Of a DNA stretch of 64,000 nucleotides, positions 34,525 through 46,034 are shown piece after piece (the first letter of the stretch is position 1; each line of letters opens with the position of its first letter). Source of the stretch: Ceratopteris richardii (taxonomy: Eukaryota; Streptophyta; Polypodiopsida; Polypodiales; Pteridaceae). The stretch spans positions 63,679,336 through 63,743,335 of the forward strand of contig CM035435.1 of assembly GCA_020310875.1 (NCBI GenBank), in the 5' to 3' direction. The position numbers were made by a program, and so were the translations under genes. Below the pieces are notes generated by a model that worked only from the letters and a program-made list of their open reading frames with translations, ran no database searches and was not told where the DNA came from.

Positions 34525-34816
34525 TGTTGGGTGTGTGTAGAAGTGCGAGAGACACACGAGAAGCACACACAAGGAGCACAAATGCAGCAAGACACACAGA
34601 GAAGACGATGGCTGGAATAGCTCTCTCTATTGACGATGAACTAAAATGAAGTAAGAGCTGAATAATATCCCTAAGTACAAACTACCACCACATATGAGAG
34701 TATCAAGTATGTGGTAACATGGGGAAAAAACCTCTAGCCAGCACTAGAGTAAAAAGTGTCCATGTATAGGGAAAAGGTTCACATCAAAGCTACTTGAGGA
34801 ACACATAAGTGTAACA
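34525..34816 (-). repeat. A1 3' LTR
   Basis: On the minus strand it runs from TGTTACACTTATGTG to CACACCCAACA. Purine-rich CAAGGGAGTT precedes it. Confidence 0.85.
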
Positions 34817-34859
34817 AACTCCCTTGGATCAAATGATCTGAACACATACAGGGAGTGAC

Positions 34860-35610
34860 AAATCAGCCCCCACAAGGTAATAAACCTAAAGATTTGTGAA
34901 AAGCTTCAAACTTTTCCCGTGGAAGAGCTTTGGTGAATATGTTTGCCACATTATCTTGTGTAGGCACATTATCCATGCATGAAACACTAGGTTTCATGCA
35001 ACAACCAAAGCACTTTGACTATCAGTGAGAATATGCATAGCACCATCAATCTCCATGCAAAGATCCATCAATAGGCATCTCAGCCATATACACTCCACTA
35101 TAGCTGTGAAAACTGCCCTGTACTCAGCTTCACAACTCGATGTCGCCACTGTAGGTTGCTTCTTACTCAACCAAGATATGCATGAGTCTCCATGGAAAAA
35201 GCAATTACCACTAGTGGACACGCGAGTATCATAACAACTAGCCCAATCACTATCTGTAAAAGCATGCAAGCATGGCTAAATATCTCTGCCATAAAAGAGA
35301 CCTAAGCTCAAAGTGCCTTGGAGATACTTAAACACACGTTTCACCGCTTGCTAATGCTTAGTGCCAGGGCTATGCATGAATCAACTCAACTAGGAAACTG
35401 CATATTGCATATCTGGCCTTATGTTGCATGCATATATAAGGCATCCCACAACTTGTTGATAAAGAGAAGTGTCAAATGCATCACTGGAATCCTCAACTGA
35501 GAACCTGAACCCTGTCTCAACTGGTGTGGAAACTGGCTTGCAATCCTCAAAGTCAAAACATTGAAGGAGTTTTTCAACATACTTTGCTTGATGCATAATA
35601 ATTCCCCCCT
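34860..35610 (-). pseudogene. A1 RNase H region and end of reverse transcriptase
   Basis: HAFTDSDWASCYDTRVSTSG, SWLSKKQPTVATSSCEAEYR and LTDSQSALVVA are RNase H. FDFEDCKPVSTPVETGF near 35520-35560 is the reverse-transcriptase end. B is inserted just beyond. Fossil. Confidence 0.8.
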
Positions 35611-35615
35611 TAATG

Positions 35616-36884
35616 TGTCGGAGCAAGTCTATGACAAGCCTAAGTATTGGCTTGAGTCCCACAAAGTCATAGAAGAAGCCTTAAAATAAAGACAATGTAA
35701 ATTTCACTTGTGAACTACCTCTTGTAACTTTTGAAGAGTTTACTTAATGTAAAAGTGAAAGAATCTTAAGTGGTTGAGTCCACTTGATCAAAAAGGGAAA
35801 GAGGAGCCACAAATTCATGATTTGTGGTAGGTAGAGAATCAAATCAATCACTAATTGATTGGATAGTGATTGAGGGAAGTTAGCCTCCCAAACTCAACTA
35901 TAAATAGATGGCAACTTTAGTCATGGTTAGAGAGACCTATGTGAAGACCTCCAAGAGCTGAGCTTTATGCCATATCAAGGTGTGATTCCAAGGCACACAT
36001 ATGTATCAGTAAGTCCATTGTATTGTACAAGCAATATACTTTCATTTTCATGATCATTTGAGTTCATATTTCCATGTTCTTGTGAAGTGTACTACTCACT
36101 GCCATATCTCTCAGTTTTCTTAGTCAGATTGCAGAGATGGTTTCTCTGAGCTTGGTGCATCATTTTCAGTGATTTAACTTGGTAAAGTTAGCTCTATAAG
36201 TCGATTATATGCTCATCAATTTTCATTTGGGTATTGTAATCTTCAGTTATGCTCAGTTGACGTCAACACTGTCTGTCATTTTCACTTCTCTATCAGGTAC
36301 CTGACTTTTTTACTCATCTTGTCAGAGATGTTTCTCAGTGTGTACTCATCCAAATTCAATGATTTAAAGCTTGTTGGATTCAGCTTATTGTCTAGTATAA
36401 GCATACAAATGTTCATAATCATTGGATTCCTAAAACTGGAGTTATGTTCATTTTTCTGCTCACTGGTCTCAAACTATAGCAGCCCGTGAAAATCGGGATG
36501 ATGTCATCAGTTGCTAAACATCATTCTCGGTGTGTAGTTCATTATTTTTTATGCGATTACTCTTGAAAGTTAGCTCTTTAAGTTAAAATAGACTTCCCCA
36601 AGAGGAATTAAGCTAATTACTGCTGTGCTCAGAGAATTATGCAAAACACTGGACAGGTGTATGAACCAAAAATAGCAAGTTCTTCACCTTTGAGCTAACT
36701 CCAACTTATCTGTTTTGAACTATCTTTTTGTGAGTGATCTTCCAAGGTACATAGGGTGTCTAATACATCCATTGGCAAGCTAAAAGGGCCCACCACATAC
36801 TCCTGGAGTTCATTTGGCTGGTGTAGATCAAGGATTTTGCAACACCTCTTCATCTTCAAGCACATACCTATCCATCTCTTCACA
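35616..36884 (+). repeat. B 5' LTR
   Basis: 1,269 bp, from TGTCGGAGCAAG to TCTCTTCACA. A TATA box lies at 35898-35908. The boundary is fixed by the target duplication and the primer site. Confidence 0.95.
35898..35908 (+). promoter_or_regulatory. TATA box of B LTR
   Basis: CTATAAATAGA about 285 bases into the LTR. It is present unchanged in the 3' LTR near 41374. Confidence 0.6.
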
Positions 36885-36897
36885 GTGGTATCAGAGC
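36885..36897 (+). other. B primer-binding site
   Basis: GTGGTATCAGAGC immediately after the LTR, complementary to initiator methionine tRNA. Confidence 0.9.
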
Positions 36898-36910
36898 AAG
36901 GTTGGACAAC

Positions 36911-37740
36911 ATGGAAGATGGATTTCCTTCATCAATCGACAAATTGGACAGAGGTAACTACTCAACTTGGTCATTAAGAATGGAAGCTTATCTCCAAGGT
37001 AGAAGTTTATATGGTTATGTGGCTAGAGATGAAGTTATGCCAAGTTTTAGGAACAAAAGTCAACCAACACAAGAAGAGCAAGAGAGATTGAGCACATGGT
37101 GCTCCAAGGATGCACTTGCAAGGTCTTGTATCCTCAAATATATCTCAGATTTTTTTGTTGCCTCACATTAGAAGGTGTAAGACATCTCAAGAAGTGTGGG
37201 ATGCACTTGAAGCCTTCTTCTCTTCAAGTACCAAAGCTAGGAAGCATCAACTATGGCTGGATTTCACAACTCTCAAGAAGGCTCCCAAACAAAATGTGAC
37301 TGATTTTGTCACAAAGCTCAAGGACATAGCGGATCAGTTGGGAAGCATTGGAGAGGTAATAGATGAAGAGCAAATTGTAAGGCAGGTCATCAATGGCTTG
37401 AAGGCAGATGACAAGTGGGAAGCATTCACCACAGCTATGGATTTGAACATGGACATGCATGTACCTGATTTCAATACACTCATTGGACAACTACTTACTC
37501 AAGAGGCAAAGCTTATCAAAAATGGAGAAATCTCTAAAGGTAATCAATCTTCAGCTTTATACACTGATAAAAGCAAGTCCAAAGATAACAAAGGAAAGGC
37601 AAAGAAAGTGGATGATGAAGCAGGTACATATCAAGCTAACTATGCAGGTAGAGGAAGACATGGTAGAGGTAGAGGAAGAGGAGGTAGACAAGGCAGGGGG
37701 AGATCCCAAGACTCGGAATTCGAGGAATCAAAGAGGCAGA
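36911..37740 (+). pseudogene. B gag region
   Basis: Starts MEDGFPSSIDKLDRGNYSTW shortly after the primer site. It then shows TSQEVWDALEAFF and VINGLKADDKWEAF, as in the UBN2-type gag of copia elements, and ends in an Arg/Gly-rich stretch (GRGRHGRGRGRGGRQGRG), likely RNA-binding. A clear CCHC knuckle is not obvious, although B' has its first half. Fossil part of B. Confidence 0.85.
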
Positions 37741-37919
37741 GGATACAATACAGGAAGCTATGGCTACTCAAGAGGAAGGTTCAACAATTATCATGGCAAC
37801 TACAACAACTACAATCATTCAAACTATCAAGGAGGATACAAAGGAAGGAGAGACTTCAATAACTACACAGAAGACTCAAACAAAGAAGATTCATTATTGA
37901 TCATGAACATGGCTATGCC

Positions 37920-39420
37920 ACAAGGTAAATCTGATGAGCATGTTTTCTACATAGATTCAGGTTGTTCAAATCATGTGGCAGGAAATGTGGCACTCTTATC
38001 AGATTTAGAAGATTCAAGGAATAAGCATGAGGTACAAACAGGAGATGATACAAGACATCTTGTGGAGAAAATAGGCAATGTCAAAGCACCTGATGGAAAC
38101 ATCAACCTACTCAATAAGGTACTATATGTCCCTACCATTACAAAGAATTTGATAAGTGTTGGGCAGATAGTAGAGAAAGGGTTGCAAGTCAGGTTCACAA
38201 AAGCAGGAGCATTTGTTGAAGATCCAAGTCAAGGATTCAGAAGAATTGCAAAAGGTGAAAAGGCAGGTAGATTGTTCACATTTGAATTACAAGACACTAG
38301 AAACATTGCTTTCTTTAATTATGGTAGTCAGACACTCACAGAATTGGAAGGATGGCACAAAAGGTTAGCACATATTGGTGAAAGGTCATTGAAGCAAATT
38401 TGCAGGGACCAAAGTGTACTTGGACTCCCTAATTTGTCAAAACAACATATGATTTATAAGTGTAGTGCATGTCAATTTGGAAAGTCTCACAGGTTACCAT
38501 TCATGAAGAAAGGTTATATGCATGGAGATCTCTTGGAGTTGGTTCATGCAGATGTATGGGGACCTAGCAAGGAAGCTTCAATATCTGGATCAAGGTATTA
38601 TGTCTCCTTTATTGATGATTGCAGCAGATGGACTATCCTATTCTTTATGAAACACAAAGATGAAGTTTTTTCATGTTTCAAAAGATATTTGGCTCTTGTG
38701 GAGAATCAAACAGGTAAATCACTAAAAAGGCTAAGGTCAGATGGAGGGGGAGAATACTTCTCCCATGAGTTTGATTCTTTTCTTCAAGAAAGAGGACTCA
38801 AAAGAGAGGTAACTACAAGGTACACTCTTGAGAAAAATGGAGTGGCAGAAAGGAGGAATAGGACAATTGTTGAAGTTGCACGGTCCATGTTAAATGAAAA
38901 GCATTTGCCTAATTATCTATGGGTTGAGGCTGTATCTACAGCCACTTACTTGATTAACAGGTTGCCTTCAAAATCCATTGATGGGATGACTCCATATGAG
39001 GCTTGGAATGGAAGAAGACCAAGCTTAGATCATTGTAAAATTTTTGGATGTATTGCTTTTGCTCATGTTCCTTCACAGGTTAAAGGCAAGATGGATCCAA
39101 AGGTAGAAAGGTGTGTATTTATTGGATATGACAACAATCAAAAGGGTTACAGGTTATACAACCCTACCAACAAAGGATTCTTGGTAAGCATAGATGTAGT
39201 TTTTTATGAAAACAATTCATGGTATGAAGATTCATGCAGGAAGGTCAATTTACCATATGATCTTGAAGAAGATTTTCCAAATCTTGGTAGAGAACAACCA
39301 AAGATTGAACCTCAGAGGATGATGAAGAATCTCAGATGGAAAAGATCAAAGCATGGAAATCTAAAGGTAAAGAAAAATTGCAAGAACTTGGACATGAGGC
39401 AGAATCATCACATCATGGCC
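37920..39420 (+). pseudogene. B protease and integrase region
   Basis: Aspartic protease motif FYIDSGCSNHVAGN at about 37944. Pre-integrase WHKRLAHIGERSLKQIC at about 38355, with a CSACQFGK Cys pair. Integrase catalytic block HADVWGP (about 38545), FIDDCSRW (about 38608), DGGGEYF (about 38740) and NGVAERRNR (about 38840), which give the D,D,E set. The linker holds TPYEAWNGRRP and CVFIGYD. Fossil part of B. Confidence 0.9.
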
Positions 39421-39576
39421 TAAGAAGATATATGAGGGAAAAGAAAAAACCAGAAAGGTATGGGTTTAACACCTCATTAGTAACTAAACATTCTATCTAC
39501 ATAGCACAGGACATAAAACCAAGAGGAGCCATCATCCTTTGAAGAGGCCAAAGCAAAATCAAAATGGAAGCATGCA

Positions 39577-40500
39577 ATGAAGGAAGAGATTGAAGCACTT
39601 GAGGAAAACAACACTTGGGATTTGGTGCCCAAGACTTCATCCATGAAGGTAATAGGCTCAAGATGGGTCTATAAACTCAAGAAGAATTATGATGGTTCCA
39701 TTAATAGGTATAAGGCAAGGCTTGTAGCAAAAGGCTTTGCACAAACTCAGGGAATTGATTAGGAGGAGACCTTCTCTCCTATGGCAAAGATGCCTACGAT
39801 AAGGGCTTTGCTTAGAATTGCCTCTTCCAAGAATTGGAAGATACTTCAACTAGATGTAAAGAATGCATTCTTGAATGGTTGGATAACAGAAGAGGTATAT
39901 ATGACACAACCACCTGGATTTGAGAATCAAATTTATCCTGATTATGTGTGTAAACTTAACAAAGCATTGTATGGTCTCAAGCAAGCTCCAAGAGCTTGGA
40001 ATTTCAGACTTGTTTCATTCTTGCAGGACAAAGGCTTTCAACCAAGCAAGGCAGATCCTTCACTGTTTATTAAAAAGAGTAATTCTGAGATCATCTACCT
40101 ATGTGTATATGTAGATGATATTATATTGACAGGAAATGATGCAGATGGTATGAAGAAGATCAAAGATCAAATGAGAGAAGAGTTCAAGATAAGTGATTTG
40201 GGTTCACTTACCTACTTCCTAGGTTTGGAAGTTGTCTACAAAGATCATGGTTTGTTTCTCACTCAAAGAAAGTACATTAAGGACATGTTGGCAAAATTCA
40301 AGATGCAAGATTGTAAGATTACAGGTACTCCAATGGAGGTCAATCACAAATTGAGCTCACATGAAGGTGAACTCATAGAGGACATCACATCATATCAAAG
40401 TCTAGTGGGTAGTCTCAACTATGCCACATTGACAAGAGTAGATATATGTTACAGTGTGAGTGTGCTAAGTCAATTTATGCACACACCAAGGAAACCACAT
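39577..40500 (+). pseudogene. B reverse transcriptase region
   Basis: IGSRWVYKLKKNYDGS and YKARLVAKGFAQTQGID, then LQLDVKNAFLNGW, LNKALYGLKQAPRAW, catalytic YVDDIILTG (about 40109) and LTYFLGLEV. Order and spacing fit the copia family. Fossil part of B. Confidence 0.9.
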
Positions 40501-40579
40501 ATGGATGCTGCCAAAAGGATTCTCAAGTATCTCAAAGGAACCATAAATGAAGGACTTTATTATCCTTATGTATCTGATT

Positions 40580-41058
40580 TAGGGTTGAAGCTATTTTCTG
40601 ATGCAGATTGGGCTGGCTCCAAGGAAGATAGAAGGAGCACTTCAGGTTATCTTACCTTTGCAGGTTCAAAGCTTATTTCATGGTCATCCAAGAAGCAACC
40701 CACAATTGCTCTCTCTTCTACTAAAGCTCAATATAGAGGTCTTGCCATAGCTACACAAGAAGCTATGTGGATGAAGACATTGTTCAAAGATCTTGGATTG
40801 GAGTTTGGAACTCCAACTATTTTTGGTGACAATATGAGTTCTATTCATTTGGCTGATAATCCTATTTTTCATGCAAGGACTAAACATATTGAAGTTCATT
40901 ATCACTATGTACGAGAGAAGGTTCTAAGTAAAGAGATTCAAATATCATATGTGTCCACTCATCAACAATGTGCAGATATTCTAACCAAAGCATTGGATTG
41001 TACAAAGCTTTGCAAATTCAAGGCTATGATTGGTTTGCAGGAAATCTTGGAAGATTGA
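40580..41058 (+). pseudogene. B RNase H region
   Basis: LFSDADWAGSKEDRRSTSG, SSKKQPTIALSSTKAQYR, GDNMSSIHLADNPIFHARTK and HIEVHYHYVREK, then the C-terminal ADILTKAL. The catalytic acidic residues of the family appear present. Fossil part of B. Confidence 0.9.
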
Positions 41059-41077
41059 AGACCTCAAGCATACTTGG

Positions 41078-41090
41078 CTTGAGGGGGAGC
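41078..41090 (+). other. B polypurine tract
   Basis: CTTGAGGGGGAGC directly before the 3' LTR, the expected second-strand priming site. Confidence 0.85.
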
Positions 41091-42361
41091 TGTTGGAGCA
41101 AGTCTATGACAAGCCTAAGTATTGGCTTGAGTCCCACAAAGTCATAGAAGAAGCTTTAAAATGAAGACAATGTAAAGTTCACTTGTGAACTACCTCTTGT
41201 AACTTTTGAAGAGTTTACTTAATGTAAAAGTGAAAGAATCTTAAGTGGTTGAGTCCACTTGATCAACAAGGGAAAGAGGAGCCACGAATTTTTGATTTGT
41301 GGTAGGTAGAGAATCAAATCAATCACTAATTGATTGGAGAGTGATTGAGGGAAGTTAGCCTCCCAAACTCAACTATAAATAGATGGCAGCTTTAGTCATG
41401 GTTAGAGAGACCTATGTGAAGACCTCCAAGAGCTGAGCTTTATGCCATATCAAGGTGTGATTCCAAGGCACACATATGTATCAGTAAGTCCATTGTATTG
41501 TACAAGAAATATACTTTCATTTTCATGATCATTTGAGTTCATATTTCCATGTTCTTGTGAAGTGTACTACTCACTGCCATATCTCTCAGTTTTCTTAGTC
41601 AGATTGCAGAGATGGTTTCTCTGAGCTTGGTGCATCATTTTCAGTGATTTAACTTGGTAAAGTTAGATCTATAAGCGTACTATATGCTCATAAATTTTCA
41701 TTTCATTTGGGTATTGCAATCTTCAATTATGTTCAGTTGAAGTCAACACTATCTGTCATTTTCACTTCTCTGTCAGGTACCCGACTTTTTTTACGCATCT
41801 TGTCAGAGCTGTTTCTCAGTGTGTACTTATCCAAATTCAATGATTTAAAGCTTGTTGGATTCAGATTAGTGTCTAGTAGCATACAAATGTTCATAATCAT
41901 TGGATTCTCAAATTTGGAGTTATGTTCATTTTTTTGCTCACTGGTCTCAAACTGTAGCAGCCCGTGAAAATCGGGATGATGTCATCAGTTGCTAAACATC
42001 ATTCTCAGTGTGTGGTTCATTATTATTTATGAGATTACTCTTGAAAGTTAGCTCTTTAAGTTAAGTAGACTTCCCCAAGAGGAATTAAGCTAATTGCTAC
42101 TGTGCTCAGAGAATTATGCAAAACACTAGACAGGTATACGAACCAAAAATAGCAAGTTCTTCACCTCTGAGCTAACTCCAACTTATCTGTTTTGATCTAT
42201 CTTTTTGTGAGTGACCTTCCAAGGTACATAGGGTGTCTAATACATCCATTGGCAAGCTAAAAGGGCCCACCACATACTCCTGGAGTTCATTTGGCTGGTG
42301 TAGATCAAGGATTTTGCAACACCTCTTCATCTTCAAGCACATACCTATCCATCTCTTCACA
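41091..42361 (+). repeat. B 3' LTR
   Basis: 1,271 bp, TGTTGGAGCAAG to TCTCTTCACA, followed by the TAATG duplication. About 96% identical to the 5' LTR by eye, including a few small indels. Confidence 0.95.
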
Positions 42362-42366
42362 TAATG

Positions 42367-42975
42367 GATACAAATTGGATGCCAAGATAGTAGCTCAAAA
42401 GACCAAGATAAGTGACATCAAAAGTATGTTGCAAATCAGCCATAAGAATGTCAATTTTTGCATCACATGACCCAATCAAGAGTATGACATCGACATAAAG
42501 AACAAGCACTATAAGATCAGCCCCATTTTTACATACATAGAGTGTACTTTCAATCAGACTACATGTAAAGCCAAGAGCAATCAAGTGCTTATGGACTTCG
42601 TCATACCATGCACGTGGAGCTTGCTTGAGATCATACAAGGCTTTATGCAAGCAACAAACCATATGCTCTTTCCCTTTCATAGCAAATCTAGGAGGTTGCT
42701 TCACATAAACCTCTTCTTGCAAATCACCATTCAAGAAGGTTGTCTTTATGTCCAACTGACGCACTTTCCAACCTCGATGGGCAGCCAATGCAACCACAGT
42801 ACGAATGGTAGTCATGCGTGAAGTGGGTGCAAATGTTTCCTCATAATCAATGCCATATTGTTGCGCATATCCTTTGGCAACCAATCTAGCTTTGTAGCAA
42901 TCAATGCTACCATCATATTTTCTCTTAATCGTATAAACCCACTTTGTACCAATGGCATTCTTTCCTTTTGGCAAT
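42367..42975 (-). pseudogene. A1 reverse transcriptase region
   Basis: IGTKWVYTIKRKYDGS, YKARLVAKGYAQQYGIDYEE, QLDIKTTFLNGDLQEEVYV, LKQAPRAWYDEVHK and LYVDVILLIG in the place of the usual YVDD block. B separates it from the RNase H part. Fossil. Confidence 0.85.
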
Positions 42976-43383
42976 TCACATAACTCCTAAGTACCATTCC
43001 TATGTATGGAATCCATTTCTGATTGCATAGCACTCATCGATTGTGGATCGTCACATGCATCTTCAAAAGAAAGTGGCTCTTCATTCCATGCTATAGCAAT
43101 AAGAGAATAATCCACAAAATTACTTGATGCATGGTGAGAGCTTGATCTTGTTCTACCAAGTAAAGGTGCACTCAATTTCCTGTCCTCCAAAGTTTGTTTC
43201 AGCCACTTTGGCATTGTTTGTGCACTTTTGATAGACATGTGTTCATTATGTAAAACATCTTCAATATGTACATCATGCGTGGGCTGAATTTCATGCTCAT
43301 TTTCAACCATATTTTGATGCAAATGTTCATCCATATGTGGCTAGAAATTTCTAGCAGTTTTGATAATTTTTTGCTAAAATTTT

Positions 43384-44430
43384 TCAACCATGTTTGGCTG
43401 GAAATTCTCTACATTTTCGGCCACTATTTGGCTTGAATTTTTCAGCCCTTTGAACCTCAGTTGACTGGTCTACATGGCCATAGTCAAGTGCACCATTTTG
43501 GAACAAAGGCATGAGTGTATCGAACACATCTTGTGAGCTAACTATTGGCTGTTTTTTGCATTCAAGTAGAGGGAAAACTGATTTTTCAGCAAATACCACA
43601 TCTCGACTCACAATAATTGTATTCATCAATGGATGGTACAAATGGTATCCCTTACTTTCACACTATAACCAACAAATATACATTTCTTTGCCTTGTCATC
43701 AGGTTTGTGACGTTGTTGTGATGGCACAAGAGCATATGCCAAACAACCAAACACACACATATGACTAACCATAGGCTTATGACCATTCCAAGCCTCATAA
43801 GGAGTGATGAATCTCAATGCTTTTGTAGGAAGTGTGTGTATGACTATCTTTTGGAAAAGAAGCACGATGCATTTTTCCAAGAATGCAACCTTCACATGCA
43901 TGCTTTTCAATGGACTCAAGTGTAGGCAAACCAATAACCATGTCCTTCTTTTGCAAGTAAAGCAAACTATTGAAGTTCAAGTGACCAAAATGAGCATGCC
44001 AAAGCTCCATTTCAGCCATGGAAGAAGTATGAGAAACCAAGGCATTTGAGACAACCCTCTTGTATGTATCCATGCGATACAAACCAGTACATAATGTATC
44101 GGACATCACGATAACATCCCTATTGCTGAACTAATGAACCATACATTTATCATCAACAAAGTGTACATGAAGTCTAGCTTTGGCAATCAATGGAACTAAA
44201 ATTAAGTTCTTCTTTATACCGGGCACATATAATGCATTTTTCAAGAGAATCACACCTCCATTTGTAGTCGGAAGCTAAATTTCTCCTACTCCAATGATAG
44301 GATAAGAGGCATTGTTTGCACACACCACATGTCCTCCTTTCAGTGCATCTTTCAAAGAGGCAAAAAATCTTTTGCATGATGTTATGTGCTTTGAAGCACC
44401 ACTATCAAAGAACCAATCCGAATCAGCCTC
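43384..44430 (-). pseudogene. A1 protease and integrase region
   Basis: FFDSGASKHITSC near 44400 (protease), WHAHFGHLNFNSLLYL and KHACEGCILGKMHR near 43870-44010 (pre-integrase), and FITPYEAWNGHKP and KKCIFVGYS near 43680-43800 (end of integrase and linker). Fossil. Confidence 0.8.
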
Positions 44431-44439
44431 GCTCGCAAC

Positions 44440-45534
44440 CATAAATTTAGAATGCAAAGAAGCATCATAATGACATGTAACAACACATGCCCAAAAATCT
44501 TGAGCCATGTTAGCTTTATCATTCTTTGCATTTGCTGAATTTTCAGCAATAGACATGCTGGATTCCTTCTTCTTTTCATTGCATTTAGCAAGCTTTCTAC
44601 ACTTATCAATAGTATGACCAGCCTTTCGACAATATTTGCATCTCTTCTTCTTTTGCAAATCACTATCATTAGAGGAATGAGTGGAAGAGGGAGATTGAGG
44701 CTTTGGTTTTGATGAACCCAAAGTTGAACCATACTTGCTTTTCTCCTTTTGTGAGATAGCAAGTGCTTGCTTTCCCTCAATCAAACCACTCCTATTCACT
44801 CTAGATTTCTCTTCTTGCAAAAGAAGAGACACAACCTCATCAAATGCTTACATATTAGGATTTTCTTTTGCAACCAAATGGAGTGTAGTGGCAAAGCTTT
44901 GAAAAGATTCTGGTAATCCTTTCAACAATGTAGAAATGAGTGATGCATCCGGAATAATCTCATCTATGTTTGCCAATTGCTCTTTCAAGTCCTTGATGCG
45001 AGTCACATACACATCCACCGACTCATTTTCAACCATACATACATCCTCAAGTTGCTTCCTCAAATATGCAACACGTGCTTCATTACGCACGGCATACAAA
45101 GAAGCAAGAGTGTCACATGCCTATCGTGATGTAGAACATCACCGAATGTGTGAAAATATATGATGCTTCACAGAAAGTGCAATCAAAGCATGAGCTTGGG
45201 CATCTTTTCCATCCCATCTAAGCTGGTCCTGTGTAGGTGGAGAAGGTGAAACCACTGTACTCGAAGAAGAAGCTCTGTCTATGACAGTAGATTGTGAAGT
45301 AGAAGCACTTGCGGGTCTTCAATCTACATCTGCCACTATGTTCCAAAATTGTTTAGCAACAAGAACATGCTTCATCATGTAAGACCACATCGGATAGTTG
45401 GTCCCATCAAGCTTATCTTCAGCTTGAAGCATGCCAAACAAGTTATTGTTGCCCGCCATTTCACAAAAGAACAAGAATGTGACAAAATCTTCACTTCGAC
45501 AAAAGCTGAAATGAATGCTGAAATTTTGGCTCAC
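44440..45534 (-). pseudogene. A1 gag region
   Basis: The start side reads MAGNNNLFGMLQAEDKLDGT. The middle holds VTRIKDLKEQLANIDEIIPD. The zinc knuckle CKYCRKAGHTIDKC lies at about 44605-44650. Copia gag, fossil. Confidence 0.8.
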
Positions 45535-45724
45535 AAACCGTCACACTGATGGCAATTCTGACTACACGAATGGCTTCGAAATTGGGGTAAAACCTCAATC
45601 CACCTAGTGGAAATGTTTCTAGGCGACTGAAATTCACAGTTCTATGCTCCGAACTCGATTTGCATTGTTAAAAGGGTGCGTGTGTCGCGACGCAAAAAAC
45701 CGAAACTTGAGGAGGAGCTGAACC

Positions 45725-45738
45725 TGCTCTGATACCAT
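45725..45738 (-). other. A1 primer-binding site
   Basis: The minus strand reads ATGGTATCAGAGCA beside the 5' LTR. Confidence 0.85.
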
Positions 45739-46029
45739 TGTTGGGTGTGTGTAGAAGTGTGAGACACGCACGAGAAGCACACACAAGGAGCACAAATGCA
45801 GCAAGCCACACGGAGAAGATGATGGCTGGAATAGCTCTCTCTATTGACGATGAACTGAACTGAAGTAAGAGCATAATAATATCCCTAACTACAAAGTACC
45901 ACCACATATGAGAGTATCAAGTATGTGGTAACATGGGGAAAAACCTCTAGCCAGCACTAGAGTAAAAAGTGCCCATGCATAGGGAAAAGGTTCACATCAA
46001 AGCTACTCCAAGAACACATAAGTGTAACC
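45739..46029 (-). repeat. A1 5' LTR
   Basis: 291 bp, matching the 3' LTR at 34525-34816, followed by the GCATG duplication. Confidence 0.85.
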
Positions 46030-46034
46030 GCATG

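Larger units (their letters stand above)
35616..42361 (+). mobile_element. Copia B, near-complete element, inserted in A1
   Basis: Ty1/copia of 6,746 bp with 5' LTR 35616-36884 and 3' LTR 41091-42361, flanked by the perfect duplication TAATG (35611-35615 and 42362-42366). The interior holds the primer site, gag, protease, integrase, reverse transcriptase, RNase H and a purine tract in copia order. I count about 50 differences between the 1.27-kb LTRs, about 4%. At typical plant rates that is roughly one to ten million years, depending on generation time. It has only about four breaks, the fewest in the window, but does not look whole. It is the youngest layer of the central nest. Confidence 0.95.
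34525..46029 (-). mobile_element. Copia A1, inserted in C3 and interrupted by B
   Basis: 3' LTR 34525-34816 and 5' LTR 45739-46029 (about 291 bp each) bracket an A-family copia in minus orientation, with GCATG on both sides (34520-34524 and 46030-46034). RNase H and part of reverse transcriptase lie at about 34860-35610, B at 35616-42361, and the rest of reverse transcriptase through gag at about 42367-45534. By eye the LTRs differ at about 7-8%. Broken, with several interruptions besides B. Confidence 0.9.

Noticed and set aside
36888-36897. tRNA gene fragment
   Set aside because: The tRNA-Met complement is a primer-binding site of a copia element; no tRNA cloverleaf surrounds it. The same holds for the other sites of this type.
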